Shown here piece after piece: positions 54,226-61,750 of a DNA stretch of 64,000 bases. The translations under genes were made by a program, and so were the position numbers. The notes under the pieces were generated by a model that did no database searches, was not told the origin of the DNA, and saw only the letters and a program-made list of their open reading frames with translations. Location of the stretch: positions 310,001-374,000 of the forward strand of contig OY764195.2 of NCBI GenBank assembly GCA_963668245.2, given 5' to 3'. Within the stretch, counting starts at the first letter, position 1; the number at the start of each line of letters is the position of its first letter. The DNA is from Anoxybacterium sp963668245 (GTDB lineage Bacteria; Bacillota; Clostridia; Peptostreptococcales; Anaerovoracaceae).

Positions 54226-54275
54226 GGCTGTAATGATACAAGCCTCAATAGTAATAGAATTGTACCATTACAGCC
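54226..54275. repeat. 16-bp-arm inverted repeat upstream of the integrase
   Basis: GGCTGTAATGATACAA (54226-54241) pairs with TTGTACCATTACAGCC (54260-54275) with one mismatch and an 18-base spacer. It lies 55 bp before the integrase ATG in a gene-less stretch of 310 bp. Candidate roles are an Int/Xis arm site, an operator, or a leader hairpin. A second hairpin (CGCCCCTG / CAGGAGCG) is at 54191-54212. Confidence 0.6.
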
Positions 54276-54329
54276 TGAGAAAGTCAAATCTCGGGCATTT
54301 TTATGCCCTAAAATAAGGAGGATGGTACA

Positions 54330-55499
54330 ATGCCAGGAAGTTGGACAAAGCGAGGAAAAGATTCTTATCGATTACAGGTGTCAATGGGAGCTGATTTCAA
54401 AGGAGATACGATCCGATTCACGAAAACCGTTCACTGTAAATCTGATGCGCAAGCCGACAAGGAGTTGGCCAAGTTCTATGTGGAATGCGAATCCGGAAAT
54501 GTCTCAAAAGGAAACAAAATAACGATCTCAGCTTTTAGTGAAAAATGGATGAAGGAATACGCAAAGAATAAAGTCAAGAAGTCATCATACGCAGACTATG
54601 AAACAACGATAAGAGTTCATATCCTACCGCTCTTAGGGCATCATTATCTTACTAAGTTGAGGCCCCTGCAGATACAAGAATGGGTAAACTATCTTATTAA
54701 TGATCGCAAACTTGCACCGAAGACTGTTCATAATTACTTTTCCGTACTAGATACCATTATGCAGACCGCTCTTAAATGGGGATATATCAGTAAGAATCCA
54801 TGTGAGTTAATAGACCTTCCTTCCAAGGAAAAGAAGGAAGCCGCATATTATAATCGCGAAGAAGTGATTTTACTATTACAAACCCTGGAGAAGCTTTCTG
54901 ACGATGATTTTAAGTATAGAGTCGGCATAACCCTTACCCTGTTCACCGGCCTGCGCAAAGGTGAGTTAATGGGCCTGCGATGGGAAAATATTGACCTAGA
55001 AGAAGGAATCATTTCTGTTGTTCAAACCCGAATGTATAACAAAGGCTTTGGCGTATATGAAGATACTCCGAAAACGTCCAAAAGTAGACGGAAGATATCC
55101 ATTCCTCAGGAATGTGTTACTCTCCTAAAGCAACTGAAGTTAAAAGAAGATAAGCAAAGGCTTTTAATAGGCTCAAAATGGATTGAATCAGGCGCAGTAT
55201 TTCAAAATGACTATGGCGAACCGCTATATCCACAAATGGTTTCAATTTGGTTTCGGAAGTTCTTGAAAGAAAATAAGATGAGGCTAATCACCATGCACCA
55301 GTTGCGGCACACTCATACCTCTATGTTGGCTTATCTTGAAATGGATAAATTACAGATTAGCCAGCGACTTGGCCACAGTCAGCTCTCGACCACAATGAAT
55401 ATTTACACTCATCTTTTTGAAAAAACGGACAAGTTAATCTCTGAGAAAATGTCTCTTGAATTCTTTAAGACCGGCACAGAAAAAGGATCCAATAAATAA
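54330..55499 (+). CDS. int: Tyrosine site-specific integrase of the island
   Basis: 389 aa; AAGGAGG before the ATG. It has an N-terminal arm-binding domain (GSWTKRGKDSYRLQVSMG), a SAM-like core-binding domain (ISAFSEKWMKEYAKNKVKKSSYADYET), and a catalytic domain with Arg209 (TGLRKGEL), His323-x-x-Arg326 (HQLRHTH) and Tyr359 (MNIYTHL). It belongs to the Tn916/phage integrase class. Its stop is 67 bp from the tRNA-Ser that it probably uses as attB. Confidence 0.95.
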   Translation: MPGSWTKRGKDSYRLQVSMGADFKGDTIRFTKTVHCKSDAQADKELAKFYVECESGNVSKGNKITISAFSEKWMKEYAKNKVKKSSYADYETTIRVHILPLLGHHYLTKLRPLQIQEWVNYLINDRKLAPKTVHNYFSVLDTIMQTALKWGYISKNPCELIDLPSKEKKEAAYYNREEVILLLQTLEKLSDDDFKYRVGITLTLFTGLRKGELMGLRWENIDLEEGIISVVQTRMYNKGFGVYEDTPKTSKSRRKISIPQECVTLLKQLKLKEDKQRLLIGSKWIESGAVFQNDYGEPLYPQMVSIWFRKFLKENKMRLITMHQLRHTHTSMLAYLEMDKLQISQRLGHSQLSTTMNIYTHLFEKTDKLISEKMSLEFFKTGTEKGSNK

Positions 55500-55532
55500 T
55501 TTACACCAATTTTACACCAACCGCTTTCCGCA

Positions 55533-55563
55533 ATAAAAAGAACCATTGATTTCTCAATGGTTC
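55533..55563 (-). terminator. Terminator after tRNA-Ser
   Basis: The stem GAACCATTGA / TCAATGGTTC with a 4-base loop is followed on the minus strand by TTTTTATT. It ends right at the CCA of the tRNA and is presumably supplied by the island. Confidence 0.9.
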
Positions 55564-55566
55564 CGT

Positions 55567-55654
55567 TGGCGGAGAGCATGGGACTCGAACCCACGGGGCT
55601 TTAACACCTTACTCGCTTTCCAGGCGAGCTCCTTAGCCACTCGGTCAACTCTCC
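55567..55654 (-). tRNA. tRNA-Ser (GGA)
   Basis: 88 nt including CCA. The acceptor is GGAGAG...CTCTCC. The anticodon stem-loop CTCGC-CTGGAAA-GCGAG gives GGA. There is a long variable arm (class II) and a T-loop GTTCGAGTC. The 3' half is duplicated at the left island end. This copy is intact. Confidence 0.97.
55584..55603 (-). other. attR core in tRNA-Ser
   Basis: CTCGAACCCACGGGGCTTTA, identical to 38182-38201 and in direct orientation. It is inside the tRNA T-arm and variable arm. Confidence 0.6.
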
Positions 55655-55772
55655 GTAACTTGTGTCAGACACATATAATAACTTAACATACATCATATTA
55701 AAAAGCAAGTACTATTTTAATAATAAATTATGAACAAATTATGCTAGTGGTTGATTTTTTTTCTATAAATAT

Positions 55773-55801
55773 TTGAATTCGATTGACATTTCTAGTATAA
55801 T
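55773..55801 (+). promoter_or_regulatory. Sigma-A promoter of the diguanylate cyclase gene
   Basis: TTGAAT and TATAAT with a 17-base spacer, 23 bp before the ATG. Confidence 0.7.
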
Positions 55802-55824
55802 TTCAACATTGGAGGTGAAAGTCG

Positions 55825-56937
55825 ATGGAGATTATTAAACCAAACCTATCATTAAGCAGATGGAGAGAGAAAATTGTCGGAATTTTCTTTATTATTATCG
55901 GTCTTATTTTTTTAGCTGAGATAACTATGCTTTTTTTGTTTGGTCATCGCGGTTTGCTTTCAAATGGAATGACTGGAAAAGAATACTTAATTCAATATGT
56001 TACAGTGCCGACTGGTCTTAACTTGATCATCGTTTTTATCTGTCATCGAATTAATGTTAGTTCGATGTCTGACCAGGTTAAAAATTATGCAATCCCAATT
56101 ACCAGCAGTGCATTTACTAGTATAGTTGCATTTGTTCATTGTGATATTTACGCAATTCTAACTATTTTTTCTTTGCCTATCTTTCTCACCGTTTTATTTT
56201 GCCAACGTAGAATGACTGACATGATAACATTGTTAAATTTGGGATTATTGGTTTTCTCTACCATTCATACAGCCATATATTATCAAGTTTACACGTCAGT
56301 TGACTACTATCTGAATTTTGTTGTCGGATTTACATTGTTAATTTCATCGTATCTTATTAGCTCTGTTCTTATCTCATACAACAAAGCAAGTAAGGATTAT
56401 ATTAGCTCCAGCTATCAAAATCAATTAACCCTTACAGAACAAGCCAGAAATGATTCTTTGACAGGACTATACAACCAAAAGACATTCCATTCTTTGTTAA
56501 AGGCTTCATTAGAAAAAGCAAAACATCTAAAATCGCCTATGGCACTTGCCATTATTGATATCGATGATTTTAAAGAAATCAATGATACACACGGTCACTT
56601 GACAGGTGATCAAGTGCTACTTCACTTTACCGACTTAATGAAACAGCAGTGCAAGGATGGTGATGCTTTTATCTCTAGATATGGTGGTGATGAATTTGCT
56701 GTAATCTTCCCAAAGGCCTCCAAAGAGCTGGCTTATTTGCGACTCGAATCGCTACGGCAACGATGCAGTCAAGTCTCCCATGGAAAGCTTGCAGTCAGCA
56801 ACATTAGTTTTAGTGCTGGAATCGCACAGTTCCTCGATGAGGAAACGAACGAAACGTTACTATTCCACCAAGCCGATACTGCCTTATACCACGCTAAGGA
56901 AAATGGGAAAGGGCAAACAGCAATCTATCCAAATTAA
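55825..56937 (+). CDS. Membrane diguanylate cyclase
   Basis: 370 aa; GGAGGTG upstream. Residues ~20-190 contain six hydrophobic helices (a 5/6-TM sensor). A GGDEF domain follows (DSLTGLYNQKTFHSLL; IIDIDDFKEINDTHGHLTGD; SRYGGDEFAVIFPKA; ADTALYHAKENGKG) with an intact active site. No inhibitory RxxD site is obvious. It makes cyclic di-GMP and lies just right of the island and tRNA-Ser. A hairpin with CCCGGAT / ATCCGGG arms and a TTTTCTTTTG tail follows the stop (about 56940-56986). Confidence 0.93.
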   Translation: MEIIKPNLSLSRWREKIVGIFFIIIGLIFLAEITMLFLFGHRGLLSNGMTGKEYLIQYVTVPTGLNLIIVFICHRINVSSMSDQVKNYAIPITSSAFTSIVAFVHCDIYAILTIFSLPIFLTVLFCQRRMTDMITLLNLGLLVFSTIHTAIYYQVYTSVDYYLNFVVGFTLLISSYLISSVLISYNKASKDYISSSYQNQLTLTEQARNDSLTGLYNQKTFHSLLKASLEKAKHLKSPMALAIIDIDDFKEINDTHGHLTGDQVLLHFTDLMKQQCKDGDAFISRYGGDEFAVIFPKASKELAYLRLESLRQRCSQVSHGKLAVSNISFSAGIAQFLDEETNETLLFHQADTALYHAKENGKGQTAIYPN

Positions 56938-57015
56938 AACCCGGATAACGAAAATAGTTTCGATTCATCCGGGTTTTCTTTTGTAAAGGGTGATGCAACA
57001 GTGTTTGTCCAAATT

Positions 57016-58491
57016 TTATTTTAGGGAATCTTTTACTGCTGATTGCATCTCTTCTTTATTCAGTACTGTATAATGTAAAATCTTCTTTTCTTCAAGACCT
57101 TTTAGCCCTGCAGGAATTTTTACACCAGTTTTGGCTTGAAGGGTTCTGACATTTTCGAATCCGTCCTCTGCCACATCAATTCCGATGGCTCCCGCTACGC
57201 TGTCAGCAAATTTATAGGCACTGGCAGTGGATGCAATTATGGTTATAGTTTGATCTCCAGTTTCTTTTTTATAGTCTTCATAAACTTTATAAGCTACTGC
57301 AGTATGGGTATCCATCAAATATCCATTTTCTTGATACATCTTCCCTATAGTCTGGTTTGTTTCATCCATAGTGGCAAATCCTGCCCAAAAATCAACGAAT
57401 CCTTCTTTGATTTTCTCACTGACTGTGTAGTGCTTTTTCTCATCTAAATTTTCCATCAAAGCTGAAATTTCTGCTCCATTATTCCCACTCAGGTGGTAGA
57501 GAAGTCTTTCCAGATTACTTGAAATTAAAATATCCATAGAAGGAGAATTTGTTAGATAGAACGCTCTTTGAATATCATAGACACCTGTGTTTATGAAGTC
57601 AGTTAAAACCTTATTTTCATTAGAGGCACAGATGAGTTTTCCAACAGGGATACCCATTTGTTTTGCATAGTACGCCGCAAGGATATTTCCAAAGTTGCCC
57701 GTTGGTACTACAACATTTATTGATTCTCCTGGCTGAATCACCGCTTCTTCCATAAGCTTTCCATAAGCGTAAACATAGTATGCAACCTGCGGAACAAGTC
57801 TGCCAATATTGATTGAATTTGCAGAAGACAACTTGCATCCCAAGGCAGATAATTTTTCTGCAAAGCTATTATCGTTAAAGATTCTCTTTACCCCTGTTTG
57901 TGCATCATCAAAATTACCACGAATGGCATATACATGGGTGTTTTCGCCTTCTTGGGTAATCATCTGTCGCTCTTGTACTTGGCTAACACCTTCATTTGGG
58001 TAAAAAACAATAATTTCTGTATTTGGAACATCCGCAAATCCTTCTAACGCAGCTTTTCCGGTATCCCCAGAAGTTGCTGTGAGAATCACAATTCGTTTGT
58101 CTTCTTTTTCCTTTTTCATTGCGGTTGTCATTAAATATGGCAATATAGAAAGAGCCATATCCTTAAACGCAGCCGTTTTTCCATGGTAAAGTTCAAGAAA
58201 ATATGCGTCTCCACCTTTTACAACAGGTACAATTTCGGTTGCTTCGAATTTCTTGTCATACGCTCCGTTTACACAATGCTGAATTTCTTCTTCTGTATAA
58301 TCTTGAAAAAAACTATGGATTACTTGAAAAGCAATTTCTTGATAGTTTTTTCCCTTTAAGGCTTCTAATGTCATCGGAAGATTTGGAATCTGGTCAGGAA
58401 CATACAGACCTTTATCCTGAGAGATTCCTTGAATGACAGCTTGGGCTGCAGTTTTATAATCATTACTGCCTCTTGTACTTTTATATAACAT
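57016..58491 (-). CDS. thrC: Threonine synthase
   Basis: 491 aa; converts O-phosphohomoserine to threonine with PLP. It has the PLP-lysine motif ELYHGKTAAFKDMALSILP, the phosphate-binding SGDTGKAALEGF, and VPTGNFGNILAAYYAKQMGIP. The N-terminus (YKSTRGSNDYKTAAQAVIQGISQDKGLYVP) is the classic class-1 start. AGGAAG precedes the ATG. Confidence 0.96.
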   Translation of the reverse strand: MLYKSTRGSNDYKTAAQAVIQGISQDKGLYVPDQIPNLPMTLEALKGKNYQEIAFQVIHSFFQDYTEEEIQHCVNGAYDKKFEATEIVPVVKGGDAYFLELYHGKTAAFKDMALSILPYLMTTAMKKEKEDKRIVILTATSGDTGKAALEGFADVPNTEIIVFYPNEGVSQVQERQMITQEGENTHVYAIRGNFDDAQTGVKRIFNDNSFAEKLSALGCKLSSANSINIGRLVPQVAYYVYAYGKLMEEAVIQPGESINVVVPTGNFGNILAAYYAKQMGIPVGKLICASNENKVLTDFINTGVYDIQRAFYLTNSPSMDILISSNLERLLYHLSGNNGAEISALMENLDEKKHYTVSEKIKEGFVDFWAGFATMDETNQTIGKMYQENGYLMDTHTAVAYKVYEDYKKETGDQTITIIASTASAYKFADSVAGAIGIDVAEDGFENVRTLQAKTGVKIPAGLKGLEEKKILHYTVLNKEEMQSAVKDSLK

Positions 58492-58595
58492 CTATAACTT
58501 CCTTTCTATTTTAACGATACTCTAGTATTGCTTCATCTCTTTGATTTTCATTTTAATTAATTTTATATTTTATCAAAAGTCAAAGAAAGATACAA

Positions 58596-60251
58596 CTAAA
58601 GCATTTGAGATATTCTCTCTTTTGTCTTTTCTTCTCCTAAAATCTGTTGTATCTCCCAAATGTCGGGCGACATCGCTCTACCCATTAGTGCGATACGAAT
58701 TACCGTGCTAACATCCCCAACGTGCCCTTTATAAAGGTCTGGGTTCTTTTTGAAATCTTTTGGTTTTGCAGCATAGTTGTTTGCAGTTGCTATTTCACGT
58801 ATTTTGTCAAACCACTGTGCCTGATCATCTTGATGATTGTAAGTATCTAAATAAGCTTCTAAAATTTTCTTTGCATCTTCCTCATTTACGTTTTCAGGAT
58901 ACGAATCCGCTCTCACAAAGTAACTATCATAGAAGTAACTAATAAACTCAAAGATTTGTTTTGCATAAACAAAGTCTTTTCTTGGCTTATCTCCAGTTCT
59001 TCCAAGATCTAATATCTGCTCTAAGTAAGACTGTTGTTCTTTTAATAGCGACGCTATTTCTGGTTTGTGATGATCCGCCCAATCTAGCAAGAACGTGCTT
59101 AATTCTGCCGCTGGGATTTTTACCAATACATCTTTGCTGATATCATTTAACTTATCTAAATCAAATAAAGTCCCTGAATTACTCATTTTTTCTACTGTGA
59201 AATCAAAAGAATTCTGTGAGGCATCCGGATTTGCAATTCGCCATTCTTCATAGTTTGAATTTAAAATAGTAAGCAGGTATTCACGAACTGCCTCAGGATG
59301 ATAACCTTCGCTGCGATAATAGTCTAAAGAAAGCTCTGGGTCTTTTCTTTTTGAAAGTTTTCTCTTGTTTCCATCTTCCATCTTCATGAGCTGAGCGGTA
59401 TGACAATATATCGGATGTGTCCAGCCTAAAGTTTCAAAAAGTTCTACGTGTATCGGAAGAGAAGGGAGCCATTCTGCTCCGCGAATCACGTGGGTAGTAC
59501 GCATTAAATGATCATCTACAACATGGGCAAAGTGGTACGTGGGAATTCCCGTTGCTTTTAAGATTACAACATCCTGATGGTTTTCTGGCATGGTCAAAGG
59601 TCCACGAATCCCATCCTCTACTGTAATCATCTTTAAATCCTCTTCCGCACAGTCATGAGTCCCTTTGGAACGTAATCTGATTACAAATTTTTCGTCTTGG
59701 TCGAGTCGTTTCTTAATCTCTTCAAAAGACAAATCTCTATGCTTTGCCCATTTCCCGTAGTAGCCTGGATTTTCTTTCAGTGATTCTTGCTCTTCTCGAA
59801 TCCCATTCAATTCTTCTTCTGTGCAAAAACAAGGGTATGCCATCCCCTTCTCAATCAATTGTTTCACGAAAGTCTGATAGATTTCACCTCGTTGGCTTTG
59901 ATGGTATGGACCATACTGTCCAACCTCCCCATCCATCGTAGCACCTTCATCAAATTGAAGTCCAAAAAAATCAAGCGAAGAAATTATCGCTTCAACAGCG
60001 CCATCCACTTGTCTCTTGTCATCTGTATCTTCAATACGCAAATAAAATATACCTTTGCTCTGATGTGCTAGTCGTTCGTCTACAAAAGCACCATATAAAT
60101 TCCCCAAATGTATAAATCCGGTCGGGCTAGGTCCCAATCTTGTGACCTTTGCACCTTCTGGCAGATTGCGCTCTGGATAGATTGATTCATAATCTGCAGG
60201 AGCTTTTAAAATGTGCGGAAACAGTAAGTCCGCTAACTGTTGATGATCCAT
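58596..60251 (-). CDS. gltX: Glutamyl-tRNA synthetase
   Basis: About 551 aa from ATG 60251 (MDHQQLADLLFPHI); ATG 60266 (MEEIFMDHQ) is also possible. This is a class I synthetase: RLGPSPTGFIHLGNLYGAFV holds the HIGH-like motif and KLSKRKDPELS the KMSKS-like motif. It is of the longer clostridial type. A tRNA-Glu gene is transcribed divergently 245 bp away. Confidence 0.95.
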   Translation of the reverse strand: MDHQQLADLLFPHILKAPADYESIYPERNLPEGAKVTRLGPSPTGFIHLGNLYGAFVDERLAHQSKGIFYLRIEDTDDKRQVDGAVEAIISSLDFFGLQFDEGATMDGEVGQYGPYHQSQRGEIYQTFVKQLIEKGMAYPCFCTEEELNGIREEQESLKENPGYYGKWAKHRDLSFEEIKKRLDQDEKFVIRLRSKGTHDCAEEDLKMITVEDGIRGPLTMPENHQDVVILKATGIPTYHFAHVVDDHLMRTTHVIRGAEWLPSLPIHVELFETLGWTHPIYCHTAQLMKMEDGNKRKLSKRKDPELSLDYYRSEGYHPEAVREYLLTILNSNYEEWRIANPDASQNSFDFTVEKMSNSGTLFDLDKLNDISKDVLVKIPAAELSTFLLDWADHHKPEIASLLKEQQSYLEQILDLGRTGDKPRKDFVYAKQIFEFISYFYDSYFVRADSYPENVNEEDAKKILEAYLDTYNHQDDQAQWFDKIREIATANNYAAKPKDFKKNPDLYKGHVGDVSTVIRIALMGRAMSPDIWEIQQILGEEKTKERISQML

Positions 60252-60329
60252 GAAAATTTCCTCCATATTCTTAGAAACATCCCAAAGTATTCTTTGGATG
60301 CTTATATCTTCTGATTTTTTGTTACAATT

Positions 60330-60358
60330 ATTATATACTGGTATACAAAGTGATTCAA
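60330..60358 (-). promoter_or_regulatory. Sigma-A promoter of gltX
   Basis: On the minus strand TTGAAT and TATAAT with a 17-base spacer, about 65-80 bp before the start codon. Confidence 0.78.
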
Positions 60359-60511
60359 CAGAAATCGACTTTCACAGAATGCGAAAATATGTTGATTTTT
60401 TTCAATTCATGATTTATGATTAATTCTGTTAGAGTAGCACCGCAGATACGGTGGATGCGTCCCATTTACGATTCAAAACAATTATAACATGAAAATTCCA
60501 ACCTATGACGA

Positions 60512-60586
60512 GACCCGTTGGTCAAGTGGTCAAGACGTCGCCCTCTCACGGCGGATTCAGGGGTTCGACTCCCCTACGGGTTACCA
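60512..60586 (+). tRNA. tRNA-Glu (CTC)
   Basis: 75 nt including CCA. The acceptor arms are GACCCGT / ACGGGTT, the anticodon loop CTCTCAC gives CTC, and the T-arm is GGGGTTCGACTCCCC. It is divergent from gltX. Confidence 0.95.
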
Positions 60587-60595
60587 ACGAAATAA

Positions 60596-60636
60596 ACGCT
60601 CAAGACTTAGTATTTACAAGGTTTTGAGCGTTTTTC
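60596..60636 (+). terminator. Terminator of tRNA-Glu
   Basis: CGCTCAA / TTGAGCG stem (with further A-T closing pairs), then TTTTTC, starting ten bases after the CCA. Confidence 0.88.
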
Positions 60637-61150
60637 ATTTTCTAATGATTTTATGTATCAGAAGCAGACAGCACTGCGGTGTAACCTGTTTTGATAAAAA
60701 TTAGTTTACTGTAATGGTTCCGGCAACAAGTGGAACGCAGTTTAGTAACGCATAAGCTTTTGCCATTCGCTAGAACCTCTATGCGGATATCCCGCGGAGC
60801 AACTCCGCTGAAAACCATCATTCATGCTTTTCAGCGGAGTTTTGTTCCCTCTCGGGTTGTATACAACAATCGGACTTGCTTTGTAATCCTCACTGATACT
60901 GCGGTAATTGGACTGGCAGGTGTCTTTGTGTCCCTGCGATATCCAAACGATATGGAGTCCCAGTCCATACGTTCGAGGACATCGAGCGTTATGAGAAAAA
61001 CTAGTGTTCTTTCTATAATTATCTCCTTGGTTTTATGTGGTTTCTTTGATATAATTAGATTCAAGGATAGCCTGTTGAAAATTTTTTTGATGAAATAAGG
61101 CTTTCTTGTAAAGTTTTTGAAATTTTTGTCGAAATAAATATGTATTAGGA
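60637..61150. other. Gene-poor stretch with a strong hairpin
   Basis: No confident gene. A perfect 13-bp stem ACTCCGCTGAAAA / TTTTCAGCGGAGT (60802-60840) followed by TTTGTTCCC resembles a plus-strand terminator. Open frames exist on both strands around 60730-61100 but lack ribosome binding sites and recognisable domains. The section may be a decayed gene or an intergenic repeat. Confidence 0.45.
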
Positions 61151-61160
61151 GGCATAGTGT

Positions 61161-61586
61161 ATGAAGAGAATATTTGCTGTAGTGTGTATTATTATGATGC
61201 TATTTTCCATGACTGCTGTGTATGCAGATGATAGTATCAAGGTTGTTGTCAATGGGACACAGGTAACCTCAGATGTCCCCGCGGTGATCGTGTCTGGAAC
61301 TACAATGTTGCCATTTCGTGCAATTTTTAATGCATTAGGAGTCTCTGACGACTCTATCAAATGGAATGCAACTTCCAAAAGCATTGAAGTTCATAGTGGA
61401 GCTCAGTATATATTCCTAGCAATTGGCAACACTGGAGCCCTTGTAAACGATTCCCTTGTCACACTGACGGTTGCTCCTTATATCAGTAGCGGCCGCACAT
61501 TAGTGCCTGTTCGATTCGTATCAGAATCTCTTGGAGCCGATGTGAAATGGGATAGCACAACAAAAACTGTTACAATCACAAAATAA
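61161..61586 (+). CDS. Secreted stalk-domain (copper amine oxidase N-like) protein
   Basis: 141 aa; TTAGGAGG upstream. A signal peptide (MKRIFAVVCIIMMLFSMTAVYA) is followed by two related stalk repeats (VNGTQVTSDVPAVIVSGTTMLPFRAIFNALGV...IKWNATSKSIEV; LVPVRFVSESLGADVKWDSTTKTVTI). It is a cell-wall-associated module without a catalytic domain. The same module starts the metallo-beta-lactamase pseudogene in the island. Confidence 0.88.
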   Translation: MKRIFAVVCIIMMLFSMTAVYADDSIKVVVNGTQVTSDVPAVIVSGTTMLPFRAIFNALGVSDDSIKWNATSKSIEVHSGAQYIFLAIGNTGALVNDSLVTLTVAPYISSGRTLVPVRFVSESLGADVKWDSTTKTVTITK

Positions 61587-61659
61587 ATTGTTCTAAATAG
61601 TATACCGTGAAATCGTCTTGGTATATTATTTGTGCCAAGTAGTAAGCTATTGCTAATCA

Positions 61660-61689
61660 TTTGTTATTCCGGATGAAAAACGGGTATTA
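61660..61689 (+). promoter_or_regulatory. Likely promoter of surface protein B
   Basis: TTGTTA and TATTAT with an 18-base spacer, about 60 bp before the start codon. Confidence 0.5.
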
Positions 61690-61750
61690 TAGTTATATCT
61701 AAATTATTGTTATATGTGTGTTAAAATAAAAAATAAGTGGGGTGTTCAAT

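Larger units (their letters stand above)
38182..55603 (+). mobile_element. Integrated island in tRNA-Ser(GGA), about 17.4 kb
   Basis: It is bounded by 20-bp direct repeats (38182-38201 and 55584-55603) from the T-arm/variable-arm of tRNA-Ser. A tyrosine integrase lies beside the intact tRNA, with an excisionase-like gene, a divergent CI/Cro-type pair with operator array, and a restriction-modification gene. The left two thirds is eroded by IS66, IS30, IS21 and IS3 and holds a phage holin remnant. It looks like a prophage or phage-like element reduced to its control, integration and defence parts. Confidence 0.65.

Noticed and set aside
54051..54287. Minus-strand open frame between the restriction enzyme and integrase
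   Set aside because: It overlaps hairpins, has no family resemblance and no ribosome binding site.
60429..60465. T-box-like string (AGAGTAGCACCGCA...GCGTCCC) upstream of tRNA-Glu
   Set aside because: It resembles the T-box antiterminator but lies on the plus strand before a tRNA gene rather than a synthetase or biosynthesis gene. No stem I or terminator partner is evident, so it is probably chance or a scar.
60730..61098. Open frames on both strands (122 aa plus, 77 aa minus)
   Set aside because: No ribosome binding site, no recognised domain, and they overlap a strong hairpin region. Not supported as genes.
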